41,133 nt of DNA from Aeromicrobium sp. (GTDB lineage Bacteria; Actinomycetota; Actinomycetes; Propionibacteriales; Nocardioidaceae), in assembly GCA_025965435.1 (NCBI GenBank), contig JAOPWZ010000098.1, positions 1 to 41,133 on the forward strand, given 5' to 3'. The notes beneath the pieces are model-generated. The model was given only the letters and a program-made list of their open reading frames with translations, was not told the origin of the DNA and made no database searches. The first letter of the stretch is position 1; each line of letters opens with the position of its first letter. The position numbers were made by a program, and so were the translations under genes. This document shows positions 11,400-20,065 of the stretch, in pieces.

Positions 11400-12044
11400 C
11401 TAAGGGAGCCCGGCTTCGTAGGCGGCGATCACGAGATGGACCCGGTCGCGAGCGCCCAGCTTCGCGAGGATGCGGCTCACGTGTGTCTTGGCGGTCAGCG
11501 GGCTGACGACCAGCTCGTCCGCGATCTCGTGGTTGCTGCGGCCCGCGGCGACCAGCCGAAGAACCTCGCGTTCGCGTGCCGTCAGGCTGGCCAGCCGTTC
11601 GGGCGCAGGCGCGTCGGGGCGGCTCAGCGCACGGGTGATGACTGCCCTGGTCGCGCCGGGCGACAGCAGCGCCTCCCCCGCCGAGACGGTGCGGACGGCG
11701 TCCAGCAGCGCGTCCGGACGGGTGTCCTTGGGCAGGAATCCACACGCCCCCGCGCGCAGGCCGCGCAGCACGTTGGTGTCGGTCTCGAACGTGGTCAGGA
11801 TCAGCACTCTGCTGCCGCTCGCTCCCCCGTCAGCGAAGATCTGCCGGGTCGCCTCGATGCCGTCGGTGCTCGGCATCCTGATGTCCATCAAGATGACGTC
11901 GGGGCGCAGGTCCCGAGTCAGTATCACCGCTTCGTCGCCGGTGGCGGCCTCACCGACGACCTCCATGTCATCAGCGGAGTTGACCAGCAGCGCGAACGCG
12001 CCGCGCACCAGGGTCTGGTCGTCGGCGAGCAGGACCCGGATCAC
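11400..12044 (-). CDS. LuxR-family (NarL-type) response regulator
   Basis: VIRVLLADDQTLVRGAFALLVNSADDMEVVGEAATGDEAV...DVILMDIRMPSTDGIEATRQI...LTAREREVLRLVAAGRSNHEIADELVVSPLTAKTHVSRILAKLGARDR. Confidence 0.93.
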   Translation of the reverse strand: MIRVLLADDQTLVRGAFALLVNSADDMEVVGEAATGDEAVILTRDLRPDVILMDIRMPSTDGIEATRQIFADGGASGSRVLILTTFETDTNVLRGLRAGACGFLPKDTRPDALLDAVRTVSAGEALLSPGATRAVITRALSRPDAPAPERLASLTAREREVLRLVAAGRSNHEIADELVVSPLTAKTHVSRILAKLGARDRVHLVIAAYEAGLP

Positions 12045-13216
12045 GATGGCACCCGCCAGATCTCGGGCAGCGGCAGGCTGGCGCACACCTCAAATCCTCC
12101 GGACTCCCCCGGGCCGGCGGACAGCTCGCCGCCGACGGCCTGTGCACGCCCGGTCATCCCGGCGATCCCGAAGCCCGCCGGTGTCGCGGTTGAACGCGGT
12201 CGCGCGGGCCCGTGATCGATGACCGCGATCCGCAGCTGGTGGCCGTTCTGGTCGAGGCGGACGGTTGCGCGATGGGCCGTCGAGTGTCGGATGACATTGG
12301 TGAGCGACTCCTGGATGATCCGATAGGCCACGACGGACACGGTCGACGGCAGCTCGTCCGGGAGCGCGTCAGCCTCCACGTCGACCCGGACATCGGCCGC
12401 CTCGGCCATCTCCACCAGACGCTGCAGCTCGCCGAGGTGGGGCGCGGGCTCGGTTGGCTCGGTCTCGCCTCCATGAAGCACGTCCAGAACGGCACGCAGC
12501 TCGTGGAGCGTGGCCCGGCTCGTGTCCGACAGGTCGTGCAGCGTGCTGGACAGCTCCCGCAGCGACGCATCCCCGCGCATCGGCAGCTGGTCGATCAGGT
12601 GCGCAGCGACGGACGCCTGGACGTTCGCGACCGCGAGGCCGTGCGCCAGGACGTCGTGCAGCTCGGCAGCGATCAGCACCCGTTCCTCGGCGACCCGCCG
12701 CTCGACCTCATCGGCACGCTCCTGTTCGAGCCGCGCGGCGACGGCGGCCGTCCAGTTCTGATGGAAGCGGACCGCCAGCCCGGCAAAGAAGGCCACGAAC
12801 AGCCAGCCTGCGCCGAGAAGAGCATCCCCAGGTCCCCCTGATGCCTCGTCGGCGAGGACCGGCACGGTCACCGCGGCCACCGCCACCAGGGCGGCGACCG
12901 CCCGCCGCTGCGGTTCGCTGTAGCGCGCCGCGGTGAACGCCGCCACCAGTGAGGCCGGCATCGTGGCCTCATGGGGATAGTCGAGCAGGTGGTACGGCGT
13001 CGAGACGGCGACGACCGCGAGGACGACCAGGATCGGCCAGCGCCGGCGGGCCAGCAACGGTGCCGACATCACTCCCAGGAGCACGATCGCCCATGGATCC
13101 ACGCTTCGCTCGCCGTCGAAATCGACCGCCTCGAGCGTGATCGCGACGACAATGCCGAGCATGAACGACCCCGCCGCCAGCAGCCGATCGACCACTGGCG
13201 GACGGAGCGCCGTCAT
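12041..13216 (-). CDS. Sensor histidine kinase (HisKA_3 type)
   Basis: Multi-TM N-terminus; ERVLIAAELHDVLAHGLAVANVQASVAAHLI and C-terminal HATPase; overlaps the response regulator start. Confidence 0.9.
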   Translation of the reverse strand: MTALRPPVVDRLLAAGSFMLGIVVAITLEAVDFDGERSVDPWAIVLLGVMSAPLLARRRWPILVVLAVVAVSTPYHLLDYPHEATMPASLVAAFTAARYSEPQRRAVAALVAVAAVTVPVLADEASGGPGDALLGAGWLFVAFFAGLAVRFHQNWTAAVAARLEQERADEVERRVAEERVLIAAELHDVLAHGLAVANVQASVAAHLIDQLPMRGDASLRELSSTLHDLSDTSRATLHELRAVLDVLHGGETEPTEPAPHLGELQRLVEMAEAADVRVDVEADALPDELPSTVSVVAYRIIQESLTNVIRHSTAHRATVRLDQNGHQLRIAVIDHGPARPRSTATPAGFGIAGMTGRAQAVGGELSAGPGESGGFEVCASLPLPEIWRVPS

Positions 13217-13219
13217 CGT

Positions 13220-15340
13220 TCACACACGGTCATCGACACTGTCCTCACTCGCGCGCCAGAGCTTGCTGGGCCACCAGATCCGCGAACCCAGCGACATCGT
13301 CAGTGCGGGAACCACGATGGACCGCACCACCAGGGTGTCGATGAGCACGCCGACGGCCACCAGTATGCCAATCTCCACGAGCATGACGAGCGGCAAGGAG
13401 GCGAGCACCGCGAACGTCGCCGCCAGCACGACACCAGCCGAGGTGATCACGCCACCGGTCGTTGCAAGGCCCCGCTTCGTGCCCTCGACAGTGCCGTGCC
13501 GGTTGGCCTCTTCACGTACCCGGGTCATCAAGAAGATGTTGTAGTCGACACCGAGGGCGACCAGGAAGAGGAACCCGATCAGGGGCACCGACGACTCCAT
13601 CCCGGCGAACCCGAGCACATGGTCGAACAGCAGGTTGCACAGTCCGAGCGCCCCGAAGTACGGCACCACGACGGTGGCGACCAGCACCAGCGGAGCGACG
13701 ATGGCCCGTAGCAGCAGCCCGAGGATGACGAGCACCGCCAGCAGGATCAGCGGCATCACCAGATTGCGGTCACTCTTGTTGGTCTCGGCCTCGTCGAGCT
13801 TCTCGGCACTCGGACCGCCGACCAGCGCAGCCTCACCGGCGACCTCGCGGACATTCTCCCGGAGTTGCTTGATCGTTGCGGTCTCACCCGCGCTTTCTGG
13901 CGAGTCGGCCGGGATCACCGAGATCTCCACCCAGTCGTCACTGGTCCGGCCGATCTCGGCGCTGACAACCCCCGACATGCTCCCGACGGCAGCCAGGACC
14001 TCACGGCTGTGGTCCGGTCGACTCATCACGGTCAGCGGCTGACCCCCCTGGTCGGGATAGCGCTCTTCGATCAGCTTCGCCCCGGTCACCGACTCCGGTG
14101 TCGAACGGGCGAACTGGTCCAGCTGCGGAAGGGCGCTGTTGACACCGATGGTGCCCAGCGCGAGACCGCCCAGGATCATCAGCGGCGCCACCCAGCCGAC
14201 GACGCGGCGGCGCGCGACCAGCTCGCCCAGCCGAGCCCACCGCGACCCGGATGCGCGCACCTCAGCCCCGAGGCGCGGCACGAACGGCCAGAAGACACGG
14301 CGCCCGAGCAGCACCAGCAGGGCCGGGAAGAGCGTCAGCATGACCAGCAAGGCAGCTCCGATGCCCGCCGCACCCACCGGGCCGAGACTGCTGATGCTGT
14401 TGAGATCCGCGGCCAACAGGCACAACAGGCCGGCGACCACGGTCGCCGCCGAAGCGAGGATGGCCGGCCCGGCTCCACGCAGCGCCGCCAGCATCGCGTC
14501 GATCGGTCGTGCGTGGCGGTGCAGCTCCTCGCGGTAGCGAGCCACGAGAAGCAAGGCGTAGTCGGTACCCGCGCCGAAGACCAGGACGATCAGCAGTGCT
14601 GAGCTCATGCTCGTGATCGTGAAGTCGAAGACTTGGGTCAGTGCGTAGACGACGCCCATCGACGTGATCGCCGCGACCCCGACCGAGGCGAGCGGGACCA
14701 GCCACAGCAGTGGACTGCGGTACGTCAGGATCAGGAGGAGCGCCACCACCACGGCCGTGGCGAGCAGCAACCTCGAGTCCACGGCATCGAAGACCTCGTC
14801 CATGTCCGCCCCCAGCGGGGTCGGACCGGTGACGTACACGTCCAGACCGTCCGGCTGGCCGGTGAGAAGCTGACGCGCATCGGCGGTGCTCCCGGCGTCC
14901 TCGGCGACCGCATCACCCTCGAGCGACAACGTGTACATCAGGGCCGTGCCGTCGTCGGATTCGACGATCTGGGGCGGCGCATCGGCGTCGGTGCCGAATC
15001 GCTGCGCCAGCTCGGCGTGGCCGCGCACGACCGCCTCTCGATCGCCCGGTCGGAGGCCGTCGGATCGTTCGGACACGACCACGAGCAGGCCGTTCTCGCC
15101 GCCGGGCAGCTCGGTCTCGGCCTGGAGCACCTTGGTCGACTGGGCGCTGGCGGGCAGGTAGTCGGCCTGGCCGTCGCGGGTCACCGAGTCGAGCTTGCCG
15201 GCGAGTGAGTAGCCGCCCACCACCAGCCCGATCCACACAGCCAGCATGAGCCACGGCAGCGCGGTCTTGGCCCGCGATCCATTCGGTCTGGTATCGGCAC
15301 CGGAGTGGTCGGGCGCCCGTAGTTGAGAAGTCATGGCCAT
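13220..15340 (-). CDS. MMPL-family RND-type transporter
   Basis: MAMTSQLRAPDHSGADTRPNGSRAKTALPWLMLAVWIGLVVGGYSLAGKLDSVTRDGQADYLPASAQSTKVLQ...VFGAGTDYALLLVARYREEL...FLVALGVDYNIFLMTRVREEA. Confidence 0.92.
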   Translation of the reverse strand: MAMTSQLRAPDHSGADTRPNGSRAKTALPWLMLAVWIGLVVGGYSLAGKLDSVTRDGQADYLPASAQSTKVLQAETELPGGENGLLVVVSERSDGLRPGDREAVVRGHAELAQRFGTDADAPPQIVESDDGTALMYTLSLEGDAVAEDAGSTADARQLLTGQPDGLDVYVTGPTPLGADMDEVFDAVDSRLLLATAVVVALLLILTYRSPLLWLVPLASVGVAAITSMGVVYALTQVFDFTITSMSSALLIVLVFGAGTDYALLLVARYREELHRHARPIDAMLAALRGAGPAILASAATVVAGLLCLLAADLNSISSLGPVGAAGIGAALLVMLTLFPALLVLLGRRVFWPFVPRLGAEVRASGSRWARLGELVARRRVVGWVAPLMILGGLALGTIGVNSALPQLDQFARSTPESVTGAKLIEERYPDQGGQPLTVMSRPDHSREVLAAVGSMSGVVSAEIGRTSDDWVEISVIPADSPESAGETATIKQLRENVREVAGEAALVGGPSAEKLDEAETNKSDRNLVMPLILLAVLVILGLLLRAIVAPLVLVATVVVPYFGALGLCNLLFDHVLGFAGMESSVPLIGFLFLVALGVDYNIFLMTRVREEANRHGTVEGTKRGLATTGGVITSAGVVLAATFAVLASLPLVMLVEIGILVAVGVLIDTLVVRSIVVPALTMSLGSRIWWPSKLWRASEDSVDDRV

Positions 15341-15392
15341 CACGCTGTCAGGCTGGCGGCGCTCATTCGTCTGGCCACGGCAGACACTTCGA

Positions 15393-15412
15393 CGTACTCC
15401 GTGCGGAGTACG
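15393..15412. promoter_or_regulatory. Palindromic operator-like site upstream of the MMPL gene
   Basis: CGTACTCCG-TG-CGGAGTACG: 9-bp perfect arms in the intergenic region between the divergent MMPL gene and GAF remnant. Confidence 0.6.
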
Positions 15413-15541
15413 AAGGACGGCTGGGGCAGGGGGCCCGGGCGGTGGCTGCGGCGGACGACCGTGGATTCCCGGGGGCATCCCGCCCCTGTGGTCGACGGGC
15501 GCTCTTCCGGTGAACCTCATGGTTCGCGCACCGGGAGCATC

Positions 15542-15825
15542 ATGGACGTTCGTCGCCTGCTGTCATCGATGGCACTGGAAGTGCAGAACCTCACGCCAGA
15601 CGAGGCGTTCGAGCGGATCGCGCACTACACCCGGGTGGCCGTCCATGCGGATGACTCCGGCATCCTCCTGGCGAAGGCCCGCGGGGCGGTCCACCCAGCC
15701 GCTGGCACCTCCGACAACGTCGACAAGGCACACCAGCTGCAGGTCGATCTCCATGAAGAACCTTGCCTGGACGCCATCCGCAGTGACGACGCCGTCTACG
15801 CCACCGTCGACGCGGCTGTCGTCGG
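15542..15825 (+). pseudogene. Truncated GAF-domain (GAF-ANTAR type) regulator, N-terminal part only
   Basis: MDVRRLLSSMALEVQNLTPDEAFERIAHYTRVAVHADDSGILLAKARGAVHPAAGTSDNVDKAHQLQVDLHEEPCLDAIRSDDAVYATVDA resembles actinobacterial GAF(-ANTAR) proteins; downstream the frame reads antisense of the EAL gene. Confidence 0.7.
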
Positions 15826-17643
15826 TTGGAGCGGCGACACGACAAGCTCGTGGCCCAGCTCTTCGGCGGGGCGGGGCGGGCTCCACAGGTGGCCTTGCCC
15901 GTACCGACAATCGAGGCGTCGGAGCTCGGCCAATTGTTCGGGTCTCTCAATGCCCTCGGCCACCGCGCTGATGTCGAATGCGTGGGCCAGCTCGATCACG
16001 CTGCGGGCAATGACACTGTCGTCGCGGTTGCGGCCAAGACCCGCGACAAAGGAGCGGTCGACCTTGAGGAGATCCACCGGGAAGCGCTTGAGGTAGACCA
16101 ACGAGGAGTAGCCGGTGCCGAAGTCGTCGATGGCGATACGGACGCCCAGAGACTTCAGTCGTTGCACGACGCGAAGCGCTGCCGCCGCGTCGTCCATCAA
16201 CGCGCTCTCGGTGACTTCGAGGATGAGCGCCGTCGGATCCAGCCCGGAGTCGGCCAGAGCCGCTTGCACGGTGTCGACCAGTCGCGCGCCGTGGGTGAGC
16301 TGGCGCCCCGAGACGTTGACGGACATGGTGGGCCGTCGGCCAGAGCGGCTTGCCCGTTGCCATCGTGCGCCTTGGTGGCAGGCCTCGCGCATGACCCAGT
16401 CGCCGATCGGGACGATCAGGCCGCTGCGTTCGGCAAAGGGGATGAAATCGTCGGGGGGGACCAGGCCGCGTGTCGGGTGCTGCCACCGGAGGAGCGCCTC
16501 CACCCCGACAACGGACTCCTCGACGATGTCGACGACCGGCTGGTAGAAGAGTCGGAGCTCGCCGTTCGCTGTTGCGCGGCGCAAGTCCGAGAGGAGCTCC
16601 AGCCTTGACGCCGCCATGCTGCGCAGGGTCTCGTCAAAGAGCTCGATGACGTTGGGCCCCTGACGCTTGGCCTTGTACATGGCTTCGTCAGCGTCGCGCA
16701 GCAACGTGTCCGAACTGACGTCGTCGCCGTGCCCGGCCAGGGCTACTCCGATGCTCAGGGTGGTCTCGATCTCGCCGATGCTGGTCGGGATCACGGCGGC
16801 CACTGCTGCGCTCAGCCGGGCGGCGACCATGGCTGCGGTGCCGGGATCGGCCAGGTCCTCGCACAGCACGACGAACTCGTCGCCGCCCATCCGCGCAGCG
16901 GTGTCCTGGGGTCGTATCGTCGACAGGATCCTGGTCGCGATGGTCTTGAGAACGGCATCACCGACCTGATGACCGTAGGCGTCGTTGATGTTCTTGAATC
17001 CATCCACGTCGCAGAAGAGCAAGGCTAACTGCCCTGTCCCGGTTGTCCGGCGCTCAAGGGCGTGTTGAATGCGGTCGGTGAGCAGCGTTCGATTGGGCAG
17101 CCCGGTCAACGCATCGTGCTGCGCGAGGTGTGCGAGGTTGGCCTCGGCGTTGCGCTCGCTGGTCAGGTCGGTGATCGTCAGACAGGTGATGTGGGTCTGG
17201 TCCACGGTCAGTGCCGAGGCCCCGACCAACGCTGGTACCTCTTGCTTGTCGACGGTCAGCAGGACCGCCTCGATCGAGCCGCCAGGGCTCGCCGGGCCGA
17301 TCATGTCGCGAACGCGAGGCCAGCTTGGCTCGGTGAGCAGAGCGAGAACCGGCTGGCCGACAATTCGTGAGCACGAGGCGCCGACGAGGTCGGCCAGCGC
17401 CTGGTTGGCGTACAAGATGATGCCGTCGGCCGAGACGGTGGCCGCTCCGTCAGACATGCCCTCCACGAAGTTCCGGTAGGTCTGGTCTGCTCCGGTGAGC
17501 GTGAAGAGCTGCTCTTCCCCGGCCACCGCACCGATCACCAGAGCGTCCACCTCCCCGTGCCGAATGGCCCGCAGGGTCTCCTCGGCGTCGGCAAGTCGAG
17601 CGCGTAGGGCTTCGAGCTCGATGGCGTCGTGGCTGGGGCTCAT
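15796..17643 (-). CDS. PAS-GGDEF-EAL protein (c-di-GMP synthesis/hydrolysis)
   Basis: MSPSHDAIELEALRARLADAEETLRAIRHGEVDALVIGAVAGEEQLFTLTGADQTYRNFVEGMSDGAATVSADGIILYANQALADLVG...RPQDTAARMGGDEFVVLCE...GVEALLRW...SVNVSGRQL...EVTESALMDD...IDDFGTGYSSLVYLKRFPVDLLKVD...AEGIERPEQL. Confidence 0.93.
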   Translation of the reverse strand: MSPSHDAIELEALRARLADAEETLRAIRHGEVDALVIGAVAGEEQLFTLTGADQTYRNFVEGMSDGAATVSADGIILYANQALADLVGASCSRIVGQPVLALLTEPSWPRVRDMIGPASPGGSIEAVLLTVDKQEVPALVGASALTVDQTHITCLTITDLTSERNAEANLAHLAQHDALTGLPNRTLLTDRIQHALERRTTGTGQLALLFCDVDGFKNINDAYGHQVGDAVLKTIATRILSTIRPQDTAARMGGDEFVVLCEDLADPGTAAMVAARLSAAVAAVIPTSIGEIETTLSIGVALAGHGDDVSSDTLLRDADEAMYKAKRQGPNVIELFDETLRSMAASRLELLSDLRRATANGELRLFYQPVVDIVEESVVGVEALLRWQHPTRGLVPPDDFIPFAERSGLIVPIGDWVMREACHQGARWQRASRSGRRPTMSVNVSGRQLTHGARLVDTVQAALADSGLDPTALILEVTESALMDDAAAALRVVQRLKSLGVRIAIDDFGTGYSSLVYLKRFPVDLLKVDRSFVAGLGRNRDDSVIARSVIELAHAFDISAVAEGIERPEQLAELRRLDCRYGQGHLWSPPRPAEELGHELVVSPLQPTTAASTVA

Positions 17644-18002
17644 CCGCCGAGGGATGTCGGAGACGGGGCACGCGTGGCTCGGATGTCCAGAGCGGCCAGC
17701 ACCCGTGCAGTGTCGGAGAGGTCCCCGACCAGCATCCGTTTCGGCAGCGGCCACTCCTTGATGAGGGTCGGGGCGGCGACAACGTCGTGCGCCGACATCA
17801 TGGAGGGGTCGCGGTGCACGTCGACGACCTCGAGCGAGTATCGATTGGGCAGGTGTGCGTCGCACAGCGCCCGCACGTTGGCTATCGCCCGTCCGGACAT
17901 CTCCGAGGCTCCGGTGACGAACAGCGTGAGCACGTACGATTCGGACCTTTGCTCCTTCAGCCGTGCCTCGTAGCGGACCAGGGCGTCGGACGGCTCGTTC
18001 AT
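17640..18002 (-). CDS. KaiB-like protein (second copy)
   Basis: YVLTLFVTGASEMSGRAIANVRALCDAHLPNRYSLEVVDVHRDPSMMSAHDVVAAPTLIKEWPLPKRMLVGDLSDTARVLAALDI; KaiB thioredoxin-like pattern. Confidence 0.9.
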   Translation of the reverse strand: MNEPSDALVRYEARLKEQRSESYVLTLFVTGASEMSGRAIANVRALCDAHLPNRYSLEVVDVHRDPSMMSAHDVVAAPTLIKEWPLPKRMLVGDLSDTARVLAALDIRATRAPSPTSLGG

Positions 18003-18340
18003 CGGGCGTTCTTCGGTCGCAGCTGGAGGCCGACGAGCACGCGGTCGGTGTCGGACAGGTCGCCGATGATCTTGCGCATCGGTGCCGGCAATCGGCGAAC
18101 CAGTGTCGGGATCGCCAGGATCTCGTCTCCGCGGGCCAGCCGCGGGTTGAGCAGCAGGTCGACGATCTCGATCTCGTACGGATGATCGATGTGCGTCTCG
18201 CACAGTGCCTTCAGGTTCGCGAACGCGTCCAGCGACTTCGGCGACTCTCCGGCGACGTAGAGTCGCAGATACCAGGTCTCCGCGCCGTCGTCACCGTCGC
18301 TACCGGCGTCGGAACTGCAGGCCTCGCTGTCGAAGCTCAT
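17999..18340 (-). CDS. kaiB: KaiB-family protein (first copy)
   Basis: TWYLRLYVAGESPKSLDAFANLKALCETHIDHPYEIEIVDLLLNPRLARGDEILAIPTLVRRLPAPMRKIIGDLSDTDRVLVGLQL; strong KaiB pattern (LYVAG, PTL, P.R.IIGDLSD). Confidence 0.93.
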   Translation of the reverse strand: MSFDSEACSSDAGSDGDDGAETWYLRLYVAGESPKSLDAFANLKALCETHIDHPYEIEIVDLLLNPRLARGDEILAIPTLVRRLPAPMRKIIGDLSDTDRVLVGLQLRPKNAR

Positions 18341-19809
18341 GAAGCTGGCCGATAGACGTCGGTGATCTCGAGGCCCTCGTGGCTGAGCACGAACTCACGT
18401 ATCTCGTGAGAATGTGCCATCCCTCGAGACTTGAGGACGTAGATCACTCGATGCCGCGACCCGTCACCTTCTTCGAGCTTGGCCATCACCCAGGTGTCGA
18501 TCAGCGAGCCGATCAGCTGCTCGTTGCTTTCGGAATCGCGAGCCACGTTGAGGCTGGTGAACAGTGCGGTCACACCGCTGCTCTTGAGGTAGTCGACCTC
18601 GCGCGTGAGCATCTCGAAGACCTCGTCGCCGTCACCGGAGTGCAGCAGGTCCGAGATGGGGTCCATCACGACGACGTCGGGCCCGAACTCAGAGACCAAG
18701 TGCTGCATCGAGGCGAGGTGCGCCTCCAGCCCCAACAGGCTGGGTCGCACACAGCGGAAGTGCAGCAGCCCCTCGTCCACCCAGTGCTGCAGGTCGATCC
18801 CCACGGACGTCATGTTGCGAATGATCTGGGACTCGGACTCCTCGAAGGCGAAGTAGAGCGCGCGTTCTCCACGAGCGCACGCAGCAGCGCAGAACTGGGC
18901 CGCGATCGTTGACTTGCCGGTGCCTGCCGTACCGCTGATCAACACCGAGCTGCCGCGGAAGAGACCTTGACCGCCGAGCATGTCATCGAGACCGTCGACC
19001 CCGCTGGAGACCCGCTGATGCGAGGCTCGGTGCTGCAAGCCGATGGAGGTGATCGGCAGCACCGAGACGCCGTTGCGGCCGATGAGGAAAGGATATTCGT
19101 TGGTCCCGTGCAGGGATCCGCGATACTTCAGCACCCTCAGCCGTCGCGTGGACGTCTGCCCGTTGACGCGATGGTCCAGCACGATCACACAGTCCGAGAC
19201 GTACTCCTCGATCCCGTGACGCGTCAGCGAACCGTCCCCGCGCTCGCCGGTGACGATGGCGGTCACGCCGCGTTCCTTGAGCCAGCTGAACAGCCGTCGC
19301 AGCTCTGCGCGGAGGGTCGCGACGTCGTCAAAAGCGCCGAACAACGTCTCGATGGTGTCCAGGACGACTCGTTTCGCGCCGACCTCGTCGATCGCGGCGC
19401 CGAGCCGGACGAAGAGACCTGACAGGTCCCAGGCTCCGGTCTCCTCCAGGTCGCCGGGGGCGAGCTGGACATGGTCCATCACCAGCAGATTGTCATCCTG
19501 CAGCTGCTGCAGATCGAAGCCCATCGAAGCGACGTTCTGGACGAGCTCGTCCACCGTCTCCTCGAAAGAGACGAAGACTCCCGGTTCGCCGAACTCGGTG
19601 ATTCCGCGGACGAGGAACTCCACCGCAAGCAGAGTCTTTCCACAACCGGCCGGCCCGCAAACCAGCGTCGGTCGGCCCAGCGGAAGTCCGCCTTGGGTGA
19701 CCTCGTCGAGCCCGCTGATGCCGGTTGCTGCCTTTCGCAGACCCCGACGCTCGAGCAACGAGGACGGTGGCACAGCGATGGCCGAGGGGTACGGTTCGTC
19801 GACGGACAC
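18337..19809 (-). CDS. kaiC: KaiC-family double-RecA ATPase
   Basis: Two KaiC domains: ISGLDEVTQGGLPLGRPTLVCGPAGCGKTLLAVEFL...SFEETVDEL and VDGLDDMLGGQGLFRGSSVLISGTAGTGKSTIAAQFC...FAFEESESQI; likely GTG start at 19809. Confidence 0.93.
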   Translation of the reverse strand: MSVDEPYPSAIAVPPSSLLERRGLRKAATGISGLDEVTQGGLPLGRPTLVCGPAGCGKTLLAVEFLVRGITEFGEPGVFVSFEETVDELVQNVASMGFDLQQLQDDNLLVMDHVQLAPGDLEETGAWDLSGLFVRLGAAIDEVGAKRVVLDTIETLFGAFDDVATLRAELRRLFSWLKERGVTAIVTGERGDGSLTRHGIEEYVSDCVIVLDHRVNGQTSTRRLRVLKYRGSLHGTNEYPFLIGRNGVSVLPITSIGLQHRASHQRVSSGVDGLDDMLGGQGLFRGSSVLISGTAGTGKSTIAAQFCAAACARGERALYFAFEESESQIIRNMTSVGIDLQHWVDEGLLHFRCVRPSLLGLEAHLASMQHLVSEFGPDVVVMDPISDLLHSGDGDEVFEMLTREVDYLKSSGVTALFTSLNVARDSESNEQLIGSLIDTWVMAKLEEGDGSRHRVIYVLKSRGMAHSHEIREFVLSHEGLEITDVYRPAS

Positions 19810-20065
19810 TAGGTCACTTCTTCTCAAACCGCGGGCGTGGCACGATGACCACTTACCAGGATGATAACAGTCGTGACCCGCTCGCCGACCCCGATTCACA
19901 GATCGTGCGTCGAGCCGGTGCCACTCTGACACGCAGTGTCTACGCCGTGGTGACCTGAATCGCACAGCAGCGTCTCCCCGCACCAGCCACCGCGCTTGAC
20001 TGGCCTCATCGCGGACGCAGTCCGACCGAGCCCGCTCGTCGCTACTTGCGATAGTGAACTTGAGC

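Noticed and set aside
15826-16608. Plus-strand ORF of 260 aa opposite the EAL domain
   Set aside because: Antisense to conserved EAL motifs; no domain signature.
19845-19958. Possible 37-aa plus-strand ORF (MTTYQDDNSRDPLADPDSQIVRR...) divergent from kaiC
   Set aside because: Too short, no ribosome-binding or family support; cannot be distinguished from chance.
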